DNA of 64,000 nt from Salinirubellus salinus (GTDB lineage Archaea; Halobacteriota; Halobacteria; Halobacteriales; Haloarculaceae). A program made the translations under genes and the position numbers. Below are positions 8,834-16,606 of this stretch, in pieces. The stretch lies in assembly GCF_025231485.1 (NCBI RefSeq), contig NZ_CP104003.1, forward strand, positions 3,472,001-3,536,000, written 5' to 3'. The stretch's first letter is position 1. Each line of letters begins with the position of its first letter. Below the pieces are notes generated by a model, which was given only the letters and a program-made list of their open reading frames with translations, had not been told where the DNA came from and did no database searches.

Positions 8834-10272
8834 GCCGCGAGGACGAGCGTAGCGAGTCCTCGGAGCGGGCGAGCGGGAGTGAGCGGAGCGAACGACACGC
8901 GAGCCGCGGGACGGAGGCCGACGGCGGTACCGAGACGGCCGACGCCACCGAGTCCGACCGCCCGACAGACTACGGGACGGGCCTCTCGTGGCCCCGACAG
9001 TACGCCGCCGAGCACGTCCCGCACCTCGTCGTCGTCGCCCTGCTCGCGGTGTACCCGTTCGTCCACGCGTTCCTGCTCTCGTCGCCGGTCGCCGCCGAGG
9101 CGACGATGTTCCTGCCGGACGTGGACACCATGACGGCGGTGCTCTACTTCGGTCTGTTCGCGATGAGTTTCGACTTCGTCTCGGGGTACACCGGCTACCT
9201 CTCGTTCGGCCACGCCGTCTTCTACGGCACGGGGGCGTACTTCGTCGTCCTCGCGGCCAACGGGAAGGTGCCGCTGGTGCCCTACGACGCGCCGTTCCTC
9301 CTGCTGGTGGTGCTGGGCGGGGTGCTGGCGGTGGTGCTGTCGTTGCTCATCGGCGTCGTCTCGTTCCGCCTCTCGGGCGTCTACTTCGCGATGATCACGC
9401 TCGGGTTCTCGCAGGTGCTCTACGTGTTCGTCCGCGACTGGGACTACGTGGGCTCCTCGCCGCGGGACGGCCCCGCGGTGGTCGGCCCGCCGGACGCGGT
9501 GGCGCCGTCGTTCAACGTCGGCATCCCCGGCGTGGACGCGCTGAACCTCGCCATCGGTGGCCTCGCGGGTGACTCGATAGAGGGGCTGTTCGGCGTCGTG
9601 AACCTCTCCTCGACGGAGGTGACGTACTTCATGGCCGGCCTGGTCGTGCTCGTGTGTTACTTCGCGATGCAACGGCTGGTCCACTCCCCGTTCGGGCGCG
9701 TGATGGTCGCCATCCGCGAGAACGAGGAGCGTGCCGAGGCCGTGGGATACGACCCGTTCCGGTACAAACTGGCCGCGTTCGCGGTGAGCGCGTTCTTCGC
9801 CGCCGTCGCCGGCGGCCTGTTCGCCGGCGTCCGCCGGTCGGTGTCGCCGGACAACTCGCTGTTCTTCCTCGTCACGGGCGACGCGCTGCTCGCGTCCATC
9901 ATCGGCGGGTTCGGCACCCTCGCCGGGCCGCTCTACGGCCGTCTCTTCGACGAGAGTGTCCGGGAGTTCCTGTCGAAGGAAGGGGCCGGTGGGGGGCTGC
10001 TCCCGTACCTCCGGAACACGCTGCCCGAGGGGGTGTTGCAGACGGAGACCATCGGTGGGCTGACCGTCCAGGAGGGTATCGGCGCGTTCCTGAACGGCCA
10101 CGCCGCGCTCTACATCGGCATCCTGTTCGTCCTGTTCGTCCTCTACGTCCCGAACGGCATCCTCGGGACGGTCCGGGACCGACTGGGCGCGACCACGGTG
10201 GCGAAGTGGGCCGGCGCACGACTCACCTCCGGCGGCGACGGTGGGAGCGTGCGTGCGTCCAGCGAGGACTGA
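8830..10272 (+). CDS. livM: Liv-type ABC transporter permease (LivM-like) with low-complexity N-terminus
   Basis: Second permease, 480 aa. The most upstream sensible start is the TTG at 8830, overlapping the previous TGA by 3 bases; no ATG or GTG occurs in frame until well inside the conserved part. Residues 1-50 are a Ser/Glu/Arg-rich tract (RSESSERAS, SERSERHAS) encoded by a recurring GAGCGNAGCGA motif and are unlike other permeases. The LivM core follows, with FDFVSGYTGYLSFGHAVFYG, GVYFAMITLGFSQV and AIRENEERAEAVGYD. If the true start is later, the low-complexity tract would be untranslated. The gene converges on the acyl-CoA ligase with 6 bases between. Confidence 0.85.
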   Translation: MSREDERSESSERASGSERSERHASRGTEADGGTETADATESDRPTDYGTGLSWPRQYAAEHVPHLVVVALLAVYPFVHAFLLSSPVAAEATMFLPDVDTMTAVLYFGLFAMSFDFVSGYTGYLSFGHAVFYGTGAYFVVLAANGKVPLVPYDAPFLLLVVLGGVLAVVLSLLIGVVSFRLSGVYFAMITLGFSQVLYVFVRDWDYVGSSPRDGPAVVGPPDAVAPSFNVGIPGVDALNLAIGGLAGDSIEGLFGVVNLSSTEVTYFMAGLVVLVCYFAMQRLVHSPFGRVMVAIRENEERAEAVGYDPFRYKLAAFAVSAFFAAVAGGLFAGVRRSVSPDNSLFFLVTGDALLASIIGGFGTLAGPLYGRLFDESVREFLSKEGAGGGLLPYLRNTLPEGVLQTETIGGLTVQEGIGAFLNGHAALYIGILFVLFVLYVPNGILGTVRDRLGATTVAKWAGARLTSGGDGGSVRASSED

Positions 10273-10278
10273 CCCGCC

Positions 10279-11934
10279 CTACACCGCGTCCGCCCAGTCC
10301 GGATACTCCCGTTCGCGGTCCCAGCCGAACTCGTCACGTTCCTTCTCTTGCTCGGCCAACTGCACGCGCTGGATGCGCTCGCTCGGCGTCTTCGGGAACG
10401 AGTCGACGAACTCGACGTAGCGCGGGACCTTGTGCGCGGCGAGGGTCGTGGCGACCTGCCGGACCACGTCGCGCTCGGTGACGCCGTCGACGCTCGCGCG
10501 CTTGACCATCGCTTTCACCTCCTCGCCGCGGAGGTCGTCGGGGACCGGTATCACCGCGGACTCCTCGACGCCCTCGAGTTCGTCGATGACCTCCTCGACC
10601 TCACGGGGGGCGATGTTCTCGCCCGACCGGCGGATCATGAACTTCACGCGGTCGACGTAGTAGCAGTAGCCGTCCTCGTCGACGCGCACGACGTCGCCGG
10701 AGAAGATGCGGCCGTCGCGGAGCGTCTCCTCGGTCTTCTCGGGCATCTGGAAGTACTCCAGCATCGCGCCGGGGTCCGTGCGGGTGAGTTCACCCTCCTC
10801 GCCCGCGGGCGCCGGGTTCCCGTCCCGGTCGAGGACGGTCACCTCGTGACCGCGGTCCGGGAACATCGGCTTGCCGATGGCGCCCTTCCGGACCTTCCCG
10901 GGCTCGGGGTGGTTCATCAGCAGCGTCGGGGACTCCGTCTGGGAGTATATCTGGAGGACCCGCAGCGAGAAGCGGTCCGCGAACCGGTCCCACGTCTCGG
11001 TGCCGATGGGGCCGATGGCGACCTCCAGCGTCGTCTCGGGGAACGAGTCGTACGTCGAGAGCAGGAGTTTCGGGGTGCCGCCGAGGATGTTGAACGAGGT
11101 GACTCCGTAGCGGTCGACGTACTCGCGGAACTTCGAGGCGGTGAACTTCCGGCCGAGGAGCCACTCGGTGCCGGCCAGCAGCGGCCCGACCATCGAGTAG
11201 TACTGGTTGTTGCCGTGGAACAGCGGGAACGGGTTGTAGTTCACGTCCTCGTCGGGGAGCGCCGGGAGGAACGACTTGCCCGAGAGCAGGTACGAGCGAT
11301 GCGGGAGGAGGGCGGGTTTGGGGAGGCCGGTCGTCCCCGAGGTGTAGATGATGGTGAACGGGTCCGCCGGCCCAACGTCGACGTCGGGTACCGTCCCGTC
11401 GAGGTCGGCGAAGCGGTGGACCGAGAGCGCGCAGTCGACGAGCGGTTCGGGCTCGTCCACCGGCTCCGCGACGGCGTCCTCGACGAGGACGCAGTGCTCG
11501 AAGGCGTCGAACTCCCCCTCGACGGCCCCGAGGTTCTGGTGGTGGTCCGTGTCGGGGCCGACGAGACAGGCGACCGGCCCGGCCGTCTCGAACGCGTGGC
11601 GGACCTCGCGCTCGCGGTAGTCGGGGTTGATGGGGACCTGCACGGCGCCGAGTTTCGCACAGGCGTAGACGCTCGCGACGAACGCCGGCGAGTTCCGCAG
11701 GTAGAGTCCCACCCGGTCGCCCTTCGAGACGCCGAGGTCGGCGAGGCCGCCGGCCACGCGGGTCGCCCAGTCGTCCATCTCGGCGACGGTGTACGTCTCG
11801 CCCGTCTCGGCGAACGTGAGATACGGGGCGTCCGGCCGGACCGACCGCGCCGCCGCGATGGCCTCGCCCATCGTCTCGGCCTTACGTGTGGTCGGGTCCA
11901 GCGCCGCCTGTACCGACTCGTAGGTTCTGTCCAT
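10279..11934 (-). CDS. Acyl-CoA synthetase (AMP-binding family, CaiC-like)
   Basis: Cytoplasmic ligase of 551 aa that activates a carboxylic acid with ATP and joins it to CoA. The adenylation P-loop is YTSGTTGLPKPALL, followed by FNILGGTPKLL, IYSQTESPTLL and the hinge/A8 region GRIFSGDVVRVDEDGY...DRVKFMIRRSGENIAPREVEE. In the A10 motif, normally PKTxxGK, the sequence reads PKTPSERIQR, so the usual catalytic Lys position (residue 520) is Arg. The ATG at 11934 gives the normal family length; longer in-frame readings are shadows. Convergent with the Liv importer, which suggests uptake and activation of the same compound (inference). Confidence 0.85.
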   Translation of the reverse strand: MDRTYESVQAALDPTTRKAETMGEAIAAARSVRPDAPYLTFAETGETYTVAEMDDWATRVAGGLADLGVSKGDRVGLYLRNSPAFVASVYACAKLGAVQVPINPDYREREVRHAFETAGPVACLVGPDTDHHQNLGAVEGEFDAFEHCVLVEDAVAEPVDEPEPLVDCALSVHRFADLDGTVPDVDVGPADPFTIIYTSGTTGLPKPALLPHRSYLLSGKSFLPALPDEDVNYNPFPLFHGNNQYYSMVGPLLAGTEWLLGRKFTASKFREYVDRYGVTSFNILGGTPKLLLSTYDSFPETTLEVAIGPIGTETWDRFADRFSLRVLQIYSQTESPTLLMNHPEPGKVRKGAIGKPMFPDRGHEVTVLDRDGNPAPAGEEGELTRTDPGAMLEYFQMPEKTEETLRDGRIFSGDVVRVDEDGYCYYVDRVKFMIRRSGENIAPREVEEVIDELEGVEESAVIPVPDDLRGEEVKAMVKRASVDGVTERDVVRQVATTLAAHKVPRYVEFVDSFPKTPSERIQRVQLAEQEKERDEFGWDREREYPDWADAV

Positions 11935-12035
11935 GCGCCGCACTCCCGCCCCGGTTGACAAATAACTCCGGTTGTCACCCTCACGCGGCCCCCGAGCGCC
12001 GCCGACGTTTTGTCGGTGCACGTCTAGCCGGAGGT

Positions 12036-12902
12036 ATGACTCAGGGCCCACTCGCTCGACTCCGGCGGCCGGAGTACACGGGCGAGAACCGGTGTGTCCC
12101 CTGCACGCTCGCCAACACCGCCATCGCGCTCGTCCTCGCGGCCGTCGTCGGCTCCGGCTGGCTGGCGCTCGTCGGCGGCCTCGCCGTCGCGGGGGGCCTC
12201 GCCGTCGCCGTCCTCGTCGTCTCGGCGCTCGCCATCTGGCTCCGTGGCTACCTCGTCCCCGGCACGCCCGAACTGACGAAACGCTACTTCCCCGACTGGC
12301 TGCTGGCGCGGTTCGACAAGGCGCCCGAGCCGGGGGCGAGCGGTCTCGTCGACGACGACACCGGGGCCTACGACGGCCCGGTCGACCCCGAGACGCTCCT
12401 GGTCGACGGGGGTGTGGTCGAACCCTGCGCGGACGTCGACGACCTCTGTCTCGCCGAGGGGTTCCGCGAGGCGTGGCGCGGCCGGATGTCGGCGCTCCGG
12501 GAGGGCGAGGCCGAGCGCGAGGAACTCGCCGGGCAACTGGACGTCGCCCCCGAGAGCGTGACCTTCGAGGAGCACGCCGGGGGCGCGTTCTCGGCGTTCG
12601 TCGACGGGACCCGCGTCGGCCAGTGGGAGTCGCGTGCGGCGCTCCTCGCCGACCTGGCAGCCGGTCGGGAACTCCCCGTGTGGCTCGACGACTGGACACG
12701 GTTCCCCACGCAGACCCGCTCGCAACTGCTCGGCGGCCTGCGCATCTTCCTCGACACCTGTCCGGACTGTGGCGGGCCGGTGGTCGCCGGACAGGAGACG
12801 GTCGCGTCCTGTTGTCGGTCCTACGAGGTGGTCGCGGCCTCGTGTGACGAGTGCGGGTCGCGGCTGCTGGAGGTCCCCTACAACGAGGGGATGGCGGCCT
12901 AG
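12036..12902 (+). CDS. Haloarchaeal membrane protein with zinc-ribbon-like C-terminus
   Basis: Conserved-looking haloarchaeal protein of 288 aa with no recognised function. It begins with a CVPC pair, then two closely spaced hydrophobic helices at about residues 27-70. After a charged middle region come CPDC, SCC and CDEC near the C-terminus, which together could bind one or two zinc ions. The segment SAFVDGTRVGQWESRAALLADLAAG looks like a small globular domain. The soluble part is probably cytoplasmic. It is divergent from the acyl-CoA ligase and stands alone; a 266-base gap follows. Confidence 0.75.
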   Translation: MTQGPLARLRRPEYTGENRCVPCTLANTAIALVLAAVVGSGWLALVGGLAVAGGLAVAVLVVSALAIWLRGYLVPGTPELTKRYFPDWLLARFDKAPEPGASGLVDDDTGAYDGPVDPETLLVDGGVVEPCADVDDLCLAEGFREAWRGRMSALREGEAEREELAGQLDVAPESVTFEEHAGGAFSAFVDGTRVGQWESRAALLADLAAGRELPVWLDDWTRFPTQTRSQLLGGLRIFLDTCPDCGGPVVAGQETVASCCRSYEVVAASCDECGSRLLEVPYNEGMAA

Positions 12903-13135
12903 ACGATTCGAGTCGACCGGCGGTCGTGCGTCGGTCGCTGCCCGAGGGAGCAGGGTGACTCGCGCGGTACGGAGTGGACCGCACAGCCGTCGTGCCCGTG
13001 CGCCCACGAGGGCGCACACGCCGTGCCTCCCCTCCCCCGACTCGGGCACGCGGCGTTGCTCGCGCCGCGGCCCTCGCCGGCCGTGTCCCTCGTCCGGTGG
13101 TGCGACCCACGCGGCCTGTCCGGGTAGACCCACCG
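12903..13135. other. Gene-free, hairpin-rich interval
   Basis: No convincing gene was seen. The stretch is extremely G+C-rich and contains inverted repeats, including GTGCGCCC/GGGCGCAC with a 4-base loop around 13000-13020 and CGCGGCG/CGCCGCG with a 7-base loop near 13050-13072. It lacks the conserved landmarks of RNase P RNA or SRP RNA. It could hold a structured RNA or simply be decayed sequence. Confidence 0.4.
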
Positions 13136-13138
13136 CAC

Positions 13139-13144
13139 TTTTGC
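13139..13144 (+). promoter_or_regulatory. Candidate TATA box for the 13169 gene
   Basis: TTTTGC is 30 bases before the ATG at 13169 and is the only T-rich run in the gap. Confidence 0.45.
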
Positions 13145-13168
13145 CCGTCAGTCACCCACCACCGTCCA

Positions 13169-13531
13169 ATGAGCGAGTTCGACCCGGAGCGGTTCGAGGA
13201 GGAGAAGTACCGCGACCACCTCACCCAGCTCCAGCAGGCGTACAAGGCTGCGTTCGGTCGGATGCGCGAGGACCTCGGCTACGACTCCACGCTCGTCCAC
13301 GCCGTCGACCAGTTCGTGCTCAACGAGTCGGAGCCATTCTGGGACGACGAACGCGAGACGTTCCGCGTGGACGTCCCGGCGGAGCCGACGCCGGCCCAGC
13401 GCGTGGAGAGCGCCGGCGTGGTCGTCGACGAGTCGAAACTGGACGCGATGCTGGCGGACTACCGTGAGACGCTGGCCGAGGAACTGGAGGTCCAGTTCGG
13501 CCTGCGCGAGCCCCCCGAGGAGAACGCATAA
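13169..13531 (+). CDS. Small acidic haloarchaeal protein (DUF5783-like)
   Basis: Soluble cytoplasmic protein of 120 aa, strongly acidic and predicted mostly helical (FEEEKYRDHLTQLQQAYKAAF, then a second helix DAMLADYRETLAEELEVQF). It resembles the haloarchaeal DUF5783 family from memory; no biochemical role is known. No cysteines, signal or membrane segment. It is followed after 24 bases by the NFU-type Fe-S gene in the same direction, so the two may be co-transcribed and the protein could be an accessory in Fe-S metabolism, which is inference only. Confidence 0.75.
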   Translation: MSEFDPERFEEEKYRDHLTQLQQAYKAAFGRMREDLGYDSTLVHAVDQFVLNESEPFWDDERETFRVDVPAEPTPAQRVESAGVVVDESKLDAMLADYRETLAEELEVQFGLREPPEENA

Positions 13532-13555
13532 GCCGTTCCATCCCCAAGCGCCACC

Positions 13556-13924
13556 ATGAGCACCCAAGCGGAGAGCGAGGAGGACCTGCGCGAGCGCGTC
13601 AGCAACTTCCTGCGCCGGAACTTCCCGCAGATCCAGATGCACGGCGGCAGCGCCGCCATCCGCGACCTCGACATGGAGACGGGCGAGGTCACCGTCATGC
13701 TCGGCGGTGCCTGCTCGGGCTGTGGTATCTCCCCGATGACCATCCAGGCCATCAAGTCCCGGATGGTGCAGGAGATCCCGGAGATCAACACGGTCCACGC
13801 CGACACCGGCATGGGCGGCGGCGGTGGCGGCTCCGGCGACGGGATGGGCGGCGGCCCGATGTCCCCGTCGTTCCCCGGCGAGTCCAGCAGCGACGACGAC
13901 GAAGGCCCGCAGGCGCCGTTCTAG
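13556..13924 (+). CDS. NifU C-terminal (NFU) domain Fe-S scaffold/carrier protein
   Basis: Cytoplasmic Fe-S cluster carrier of 122 aa. The NFU domain covers residues about 8-90, with QIQMHGGSAAIRDLDMETGEVTV split as the first strands and the cluster-binding CSGC at Cys53 and Cys56, followed by ISPMTIQAIKSRM. The tail is a Gly/Met/Ser-rich disordered stretch (GMGGGGGGSGDGMGGGPM) ending in acidic residues, a common haloarchaeal extension. It probably delivers 4Fe-4S clusters to target enzymes. Other Fe-S genes in the window are sufU at 18063 and sufS at 20124. Confidence 0.9.
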   Translation: MSTQAESEEDLRERVSNFLRRNFPQIQMHGGSAAIRDLDMETGEVTVMLGGACSGCGISPMTIQAIKSRMVQEIPEINTVHADTGMGGGGGGSGDGMGGGPMSPSFPGESSSDDDEGPQAPF

Positions 13925-14060
13925 AGCCGCGCCATCCTCCCTCGATTCTCCCCCCGAGAGTCGTGCGTCCGCCCTCGTCCGCCGCTGTCGTCCCGCTCGA
14001 CACCGTCACCACCGTGACCTATCACGGAATCGCTACCCCACTGCCGACGGTATCACGGGA

Positions 14061-14066
14061 TTTATT
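14061..14066 (+). promoter_or_regulatory. Candidate TATA box of the AlkP-superfamily gene
   Basis: TTTATT stands 30 bases before the ATG at 14091 in otherwise G+C-rich DNA. Confidence 0.55.
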
Positions 14067-14090
14067 CTCCGGCACCGCGACCCACCGCAC

Positions 14091-15566
14091 ATGACCGACC
14101 CCGGCCGGAACGTCCTGTTCGTCGTCATGGACACGGTCCGGAAGGACCACCTGACGCCGTACGGCTACGACCGGCCGACGACGCCGGGCCTCGACGAGTT
14201 CGCCGCGGAGGCTCGCGTCTACGACAACGCGGTCGCACAGGCGCCCTGGACCCTCCCCTCGCACGCCTCGATGTTCACCGGGCTCTACCCGAGCGACCAC
14301 AAGGCGACGCAGGAGGACCCGTACCTCCCCGAGGAGATCGGGACGCTCGCCCAGTCCGTCTCGGACGCGGGCTACGCCACGGCGTGTTACTCCTCGAACG
14401 CGTGGATCACGCCCTACACCCGCCTCACGGCCGGGTTCGACTCGCAGGACAACTTCTTCGAGGTGATGCCCGGCGACTTCCTCTCGGGGACGCTGGCGGA
14501 CCTCTGGCAGAAGGTCAACGACTCGCCACGGTTGCGGAAGGTGGCGAACCGCCTCGTCGAACTCGGCAACGACGTCCACGAGTACCTCGCCGACGGCGAG
14601 GGGGCCGACTCGAAGACGCCGAAGGTCGTCGACCAGACCATCGAGTTCATGGACGCCAACGAGGAGTTCTTCGCGTTCGTCAACCTCATGGACGCGCACC
14701 TCCCGGTCTTCCCGCCCGAGGAGTACCGCGAGGAGTTCGCGCCTGGGGTGGACCCAACCGAGGTGTGCCAGAACTCGAAGGAGTACAACTCCGGCGCGCG
14801 CGACATCAGCGACGAGGAGTTCGAGGACATCCGCGGGCTCTACGACGCCGAGATACGGCACATCGACGCCCAACTGACGCGCCTGTTCGAGTGGATGCAG
14901 GAGAACGGCAAGTGGGAGGACACCACCGTCGTCGTCTGTGCGGACCACGGCGAACTCCACGGGGAACACGGCCTCTACGGCCACGAGTTCTGCATCTACG
15001 ACCCGCTCGTGAACGTCCCGCTCATCGTGAAGGACCCAGACCTCGAATCGGGCCGCGAGGAGCGGACCGTCGAACTGCTGGACCTGTACCACACCGTCCT
15101 CGACGCGACGGACGCGCAGGCGCTCGGCGAGCCGTTCGACGAGACGCGCTCGCTCCTCTCGGCCGACTACCGGGAGTTCGCCGACGGCGAGTACGGCTTC
15201 GTGGAGTACCACCGGCCCGTGGTCGAGTTGAAGCAACTGGAGACGAAGGCGCGGGAGGCCGGGATCACGCTCGCGGAGGACTCGCGGTACTACTCCCGGA
15301 TGCGCGCGGCCCGCCGCACGGACGGGAAGTACATCCGCAACGAGCGCATCGCCGACGAGGCCTACCGGGTCGACTCGGACCCCGGCGAGACCGACCCCGT
15401 CTCGCCCGACGAGGACGAGGTCGTCGCCGAGGTGGAGGCGACGCTCGCGGCGTTCGAGGACCGCTACGGCGGGGACTGGGACTCGATGGACGTCGACGGG
15501 GACGGGTTGGACGCGATGAGCGACGACGCGAAGGCGCGTCTGCAGGACCTCGGGTACGTGGAGTAG
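14091..15566 (+). CDS. Sulfatase-like hydrolase/transferase (alkaline phosphatase superfamily)
   Basis: Enzyme of 491 aa with the sulfatase/alkaline phosphatase fold. Metal-binding parts are LFVVMDTVRKDHL at the N-terminus and VVCADHGELHGEHGLYGHE around residues 282-301. Where arylsulfatases have CxPxR for formylglycine, this protein has TLPSH, with Thr54 as the likely nucleophile, so it is more likely a phospho- or phosphoglycerol-type hydrolase or transferase than a true sulfatase. No signal peptide is evident. It ends 3 bases before the flippase-like membrane gene, so the pair is probably one unit acting on cell-surface glycans or lipids (inference). Confidence 0.85.
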   Translation: MTDPGRNVLFVVMDTVRKDHLTPYGYDRPTTPGLDEFAAEARVYDNAVAQAPWTLPSHASMFTGLYPSDHKATQEDPYLPEEIGTLAQSVSDAGYATACYSSNAWITPYTRLTAGFDSQDNFFEVMPGDFLSGTLADLWQKVNDSPRLRKVANRLVELGNDVHEYLADGEGADSKTPKVVDQTIEFMDANEEFFAFVNLMDAHLPVFPPEEYREEFAPGVDPTEVCQNSKEYNSGARDISDEEFEDIRGLYDAEIRHIDAQLTRLFEWMQENGKWEDTTVVVCADHGELHGEHGLYGHEFCIYDPLVNVPLIVKDPDLESGREERTVELLDLYHTVLDATDAQALGEPFDETRSLLSADYREFADGEYGFVEYHRPVVELKQLETKAREAGITLAEDSRYYSRMRAARRTDGKYIRNERIADEAYRVDSDPGETDPVSPDEDEVVAEVEATLAAFEDRYGGDWDSMDVDGDGLDAMSDDAKARLQDLGYVE

Positions 15567-15569
15567 TCG

Positions 15570-16592
15570 ATGGCCGGGGACGGGTTCGGGGGATTCGCCA
15601 CGCGCGAGACGCTCGCGAAGACCGGTGTCGGGTTCCTCGTCGCGGCGGTGTTGCTCTACCTCGTGGCGACGGGGCTGGGTATCGACCAGCTGGCCGAGAC
15701 GCTCGCGGACGCGAAACTCCGCTGGGTGGCCGTCGCCTGCGTCTCCACGCTCGTCTGTCTCGGGTGCTGGGCGAAGGCGTGGCAGGTCGTGCTCCGCGAG
15801 GTGGACATCGAGGTGCCGTTCGGCCAGCTCGTCGTCACCTACTTCGCCGCCACGTTCGCCAACTACGTCACCCCGCTCGGGCAGGCCGGCGGCGAGCCGT
15901 TCATCGCCTACGTGCTCTCCCGCGACACGGGCGCGTCCTACGAGGACTCGCTGGCGAGCGTCGTGACGGCGGACCTGCTGAACCTCCTGCCGTTCTTCAC
16001 GTTCGCGGCCGGTGGGCTCTCGTTCCTCCTGCTGCGAGCGGAGCTGCCGGAGGCGACCCGGCCGCTCGCGTTCGGCCTGCTCGCGCTCGCCGTCGGCGTC
16101 CCCGCCATCGCCGTCTCAGGGTGGTGGTTCCGCGAGAAGGTCCGGGGTGGGGTCGTGCGGCTGGTCGCACCCGTCGCGCGCCGCACCTCGCGCCTCAGCG
16201 TCGAGGGGGTCCGCGAGCGCATCGACGACCTCTACACCGCGTTCGGCCGCATCGCGCAGGACCCCGCCGCGCTCGTCGAGGCGGTGTTCTTCGCCTACGT
16301 CGGCTGGGTGTTCTTCGCGCTGCCGCTGTACTTCGCCGGCCTCGCGCTCGAACTCCCGGTCGACCCGCTGTTGATGCTGTTCATCGTCCCGGCCTCGACG
16401 CTCGCGGGCCTGACGCCCTCGCCCGGTGGCCTCGTGGGCGTGGAGGTGGCGCTCGTCGGCCTGCTCGTCGCGCTGACGCCCGTCGGCGCGGCGGCGGCGT
16501 TCGCCATCGCGCTCGTCTACCGGGTCGCATCCTACTGGTTCGCGCTGGCCGTCGGCGGCGGCGCGGCCCTGCTGGTGGTCGGGCGCTCCTGA
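15570..16592 (+). CDS. Flippase-like/lysylphosphatidylglycerol synthase TM family membrane protein
   Basis: Integral membrane protein of 340 aa with about eight hydrophobic segments, matching the UPF0104/YbhN-like family. Typical stretches are ATFANYVTPLGQAGGEPFIAY, here broken as NYVTPLGQAGGEPF, and the late loop PASTLAGLTPSPGGLVGVE. Family members are thought to move or modify membrane lipids or lipid-linked sugars. The gene follows the AlkP-superfamily enzyme with a 3-base gap, so a joint role in surface glycolipid handling is plausible. No lysyl-transferase domain is attached. Confidence 0.85.
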   Translation: MAGDGFGGFATRETLAKTGVGFLVAAVLLYLVATGLGIDQLAETLADAKLRWVAVACVSTLVCLGCWAKAWQVVLREVDIEVPFGQLVVTYFAATFANYVTPLGQAGGEPFIAYVLSRDTGASYEDSLASVVTADLLNLLPFFTFAAGGLSFLLLRAELPEATRPLAFGLLALAVGVPAIAVSGWWFREKVRGGVVRLVAPVARRTSRLSVEGVRERIDDLYTAFGRIAQDPAALVEAVFFAYVGWVFFALPLYFAGLALELPVDPLLMLFIVPASTLAGLTPSPGGLVGVEVALVGLLVALTPVGAAAAFAIALVYRVASYWFALAVGGGAALLVVGRS

Positions 16593-16606
16593 CCGTCGGC
16601 GCAGGT

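Noticed and set aside
8254-10101. Long minus-strand frame opposite the Liv permeases
   Set aside because: Low-complexity Arg/Glu/His composition and full overlap with two well-supported permease genes.
12903-13135. RNase P RNA or SRP RNA gene
   Set aside because: A CCCGAGGGAGCAGGG stretch recalled SRP domain IV, but the matching conserved strand and the RNase P core motifs are missing.
11935-13245. Upstream extension of the acyl-CoA ligase frame
   Set aside because: The added 430 residues are Arg/Pro-rich, overlap two other genes antisense, and the normal family start is at 11934.
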